This document shows positions 22,460-23,132 of a stretch of DNA of 23,132 nt, piece by piece (within the stretch, counting starts at the first letter, position 1; each line of letters opens with the position of its first letter). Position numbers and translations under genes: made by a program. The DNA is from a virus. Location of the stretch: IMG/VR virus record IMGVR_UViG_3300034198_025411, positions 1 through 23,132 of that record; one strand, written 5' to 3'. The notes beneath the pieces are model-generated. The model was not told the origin of the DNA and made no database searches. It saw only the letters and a list, made by a program, of their open reading frames with translations.

Positions 22460-22779
22460 TCGACTGGTACTCCTGGCAGACCCGCCTGAGCGGCCGGACC
22501 ATCGAGATGGACCTGGACGAGCAGCTGATAACCGATCTATGTGGCCTGGGGCTCGCTAAGCGGCGGCTAGGACGCCTCTGCCTGACTCGCGCTGGAAGCG
22601 ACGTGCTTCGCCACGTGTACGATGGTCACGTCAACAAGGCCTTTCACGAGCGGGACCGCTACCGTGTTGCCCTGCAGCGCATCGCTGACTGCTATCCCGG
22701 CGAGCGCGACTACCCCGGCGAGCTAGCGCGCAAGGCGCTCGATCCCGTGCAGCGCCTGCGCAACGACGGCCTCATCTAA
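22456..22779 (+). CDS. Small protein of unknown function, plus strand, 107 aa
   Basis: Start and upstream stop overlap as ATGA, so the pair is translationally coupled. The sequence is charged and mostly helical, with LGRLCLTRAGSDVLRHVYDGHVNKAFHERDRYRVALQRIAD, resembling the C-terminal half of a small winged-helix protein but without a convincing match. It may be a regulator or an early phage protein. Unrecognised. Confidence 0.65.
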   Translation: MIDWYSWQTRLSGRTIEMDLDEQLITDLCGLGLAKRRLGRLCLTRAGSDVLRHVYDGHVNKAFHERDRYRVALQRIADCYPGERDYPGELARKALDPVQRLRNDGLI

Positions 22780-22781
22780 TC

Positions 22782-22795
22782 TCCGCCTGAGCGGA
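22782..22795 (+). terminator. Weak hairpin after the plus-strand genes
   Basis: TCCGC-CTGA-GCGGA follows the TAA by 2 nt; an alternative pairing uses TCCGCC with GGCGGA at 22801-22806. There is no U-run, so only a weak or alternative terminator is suggested. Confidence 0.35.
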
Positions 22796-22940
22796 AATAA
22801 GGCGGAAGTTAGCCCTACTACTATAGGTCCTATAACTCTCTACGGGGTTTCGTTTATTGCGTTTACGAAGGATCTGCTGAAGGATCGTTCGAGTGCCATG
22901 TCGCGGTTCCGTACGCGTTCGGGGTGCCATGTCGCACGGC

Positions 22941-22986
22941 GATTTGTTCAGCTCGGAGCCGGCGATTTGTTCAGTTCGGAGCCGGC
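22941..22986. repeat. 23-bp tandem repeat, two copies
   Basis: Units at 22941-22963 and 22964-22986 differ at one base (GCTCGG versus GTTCGG) and start with GATTTGTTCAG. The first unit is preceded by CGGC, matching the end of each unit. Tandem units of this size are typical of iterons or protein-binding arrays; two copies alone do not prove it. Confidence 0.75.
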
Positions 22987-23016
22987 TATCCGTATAGCGC
23001 CAAAAGCCCCTGAGCG

Positions 23017-23029
23017 TGCCACCGTGGCG
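23017..23029. promoter_or_regulatory. Single TGCCA-N3-TGGC site
   Basis: TGCCACCGTGGCG matches the palindrome unit of the tandem sites at 17523 and 21932 in all but the last base, with the same CCG spacer as the first unit at 21932. It is a single unit and might be a weak site for the same protein. Confidence 0.45.
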
Positions 23030-23132
23030 CAAACCCCCGTTCTATAGGGATTCGGCGCGCTGAATCCCAGTACCTGAGCGATTGCCTACCTGGTCTAGTT
23101 GTTGGGAACCTCTCGGCGCTCTCCAACGCTGC

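Larger units (their letters stand above)
22780..23132. other. Gene-free region with short direct repeats and dyads
   Basis: No convincing gene is seen in either strand. The region holds a dyad TATAGG-T-CCTATA (22822-22834), an AT-richer patch (22847-22868), direct repeats GAAGGATC (22867 and 22879) and GTGCCATGTCGC (22893 and 22924), a 23-bp tandem repeat (22941-22986), a TGCCA-N3-TGGC site (23017-23029) and a near-palindrome of 20 bp (23048-23067). This is what a replication origin or regulatory region would look like, but nothing identifies which. Confidence 0.6.

Noticed and set aside
22941-22986. CRISPR array
   Set aside because: The two 23-bp units are directly abutting with no spacer and there are only two; no cas genes are present.
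22772-23032. Minus-strand frame of 86 codons in the right-hand gap
   Set aside because: It runs through the tandem repeats and dyads, has Arg/Thr-rich low-information sequence and no convincing ribosome site.

Overview
This window looks like the late and modification region of a tailed, double-stranded DNA phage (or prophage) of a GC-rich bacterium. The phage call rests on the genes: terminase subunits, portal, maturation protease/scaffold polyprotein, decoration proteins, major capsid, holin, endolysin and fibres. The host guess (high-GC, probably Gram-positive and perhaps actinobacterial) is inference from high GC, frequent GTG starts, strong AAGGAGG-type ribosome sites, a possible leaderless start, and an endolysin with no export signal.

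Layout. Everything from 21,861 down to 1 is on the minus strand and is read right to left; a short plus-strand pair begins at 22,142. (1) 22,142-22,779: two coupled genes of unknown function on the plus strand, followed by a repeat-rich region without genes (22,780-23,132). (2) 21,861-17,545: one operon behind a clear sigma70-type promoter (TTGACA, 17 bp, TATGCT). It encodes a ParB-like DNA-binding protein, a small zinc-ribbon protein, an asparagine-synthetase-like amidotransferase, a 38-residue membrane peptide, a DNA cytosine-C5 methyltransferase and a CmoA-like SAM enzyme. (3) 17,303-16,374: a second, truncated ParB-like paralogue and two small genes. (4) 16,243-6,383: packaging and head module (TerS candidate, TerL, portal, coiled-coil/TM protein, two capsid-assembly proteins, small unknown, two DUF2190-like decoration proteins, major capsid). 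It is bracketed by two near-identical TTCG-loop hairpins. (5) 6,236-5,206: holin and endolysin. (6) 5,155-1: repeat fibre, small appendage protein and a large collagen-like fibre cut by the window edge.

Most notable: the operon at 17,545-20,864 reads like a DNA hypermodification pathway. CmoA makes carboxy-SAM from SAM and prephenate. The neighbouring cytosine-C5 methyltransferase has the normally invariant Asn of motif X (GNSV) replaced by Arg (GRSV). This appears to be the position at which an engineered Lys/Arg change lets M.MpeI use carboxy-SAM. An AsnB-type enzyme beside them could amidate the resulting carboxylate. The hypothesis is that phage DNA carries 5-carboxymethylcytosine and perhaps 5-carbamoylmethylcytosine. 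The genes and residues are read directly; the pathway is inference. I cannot say whether it has been described elsewhere.

Other points: a Dps-like ferritin-fold domain inside the capsid protease/scaffold polyprotein; a shared tandem-palindrome site upstream of both ParB-like genes; and many four-base (GTGA) or TGATG stop/start overlaps showing tight translational coupling.
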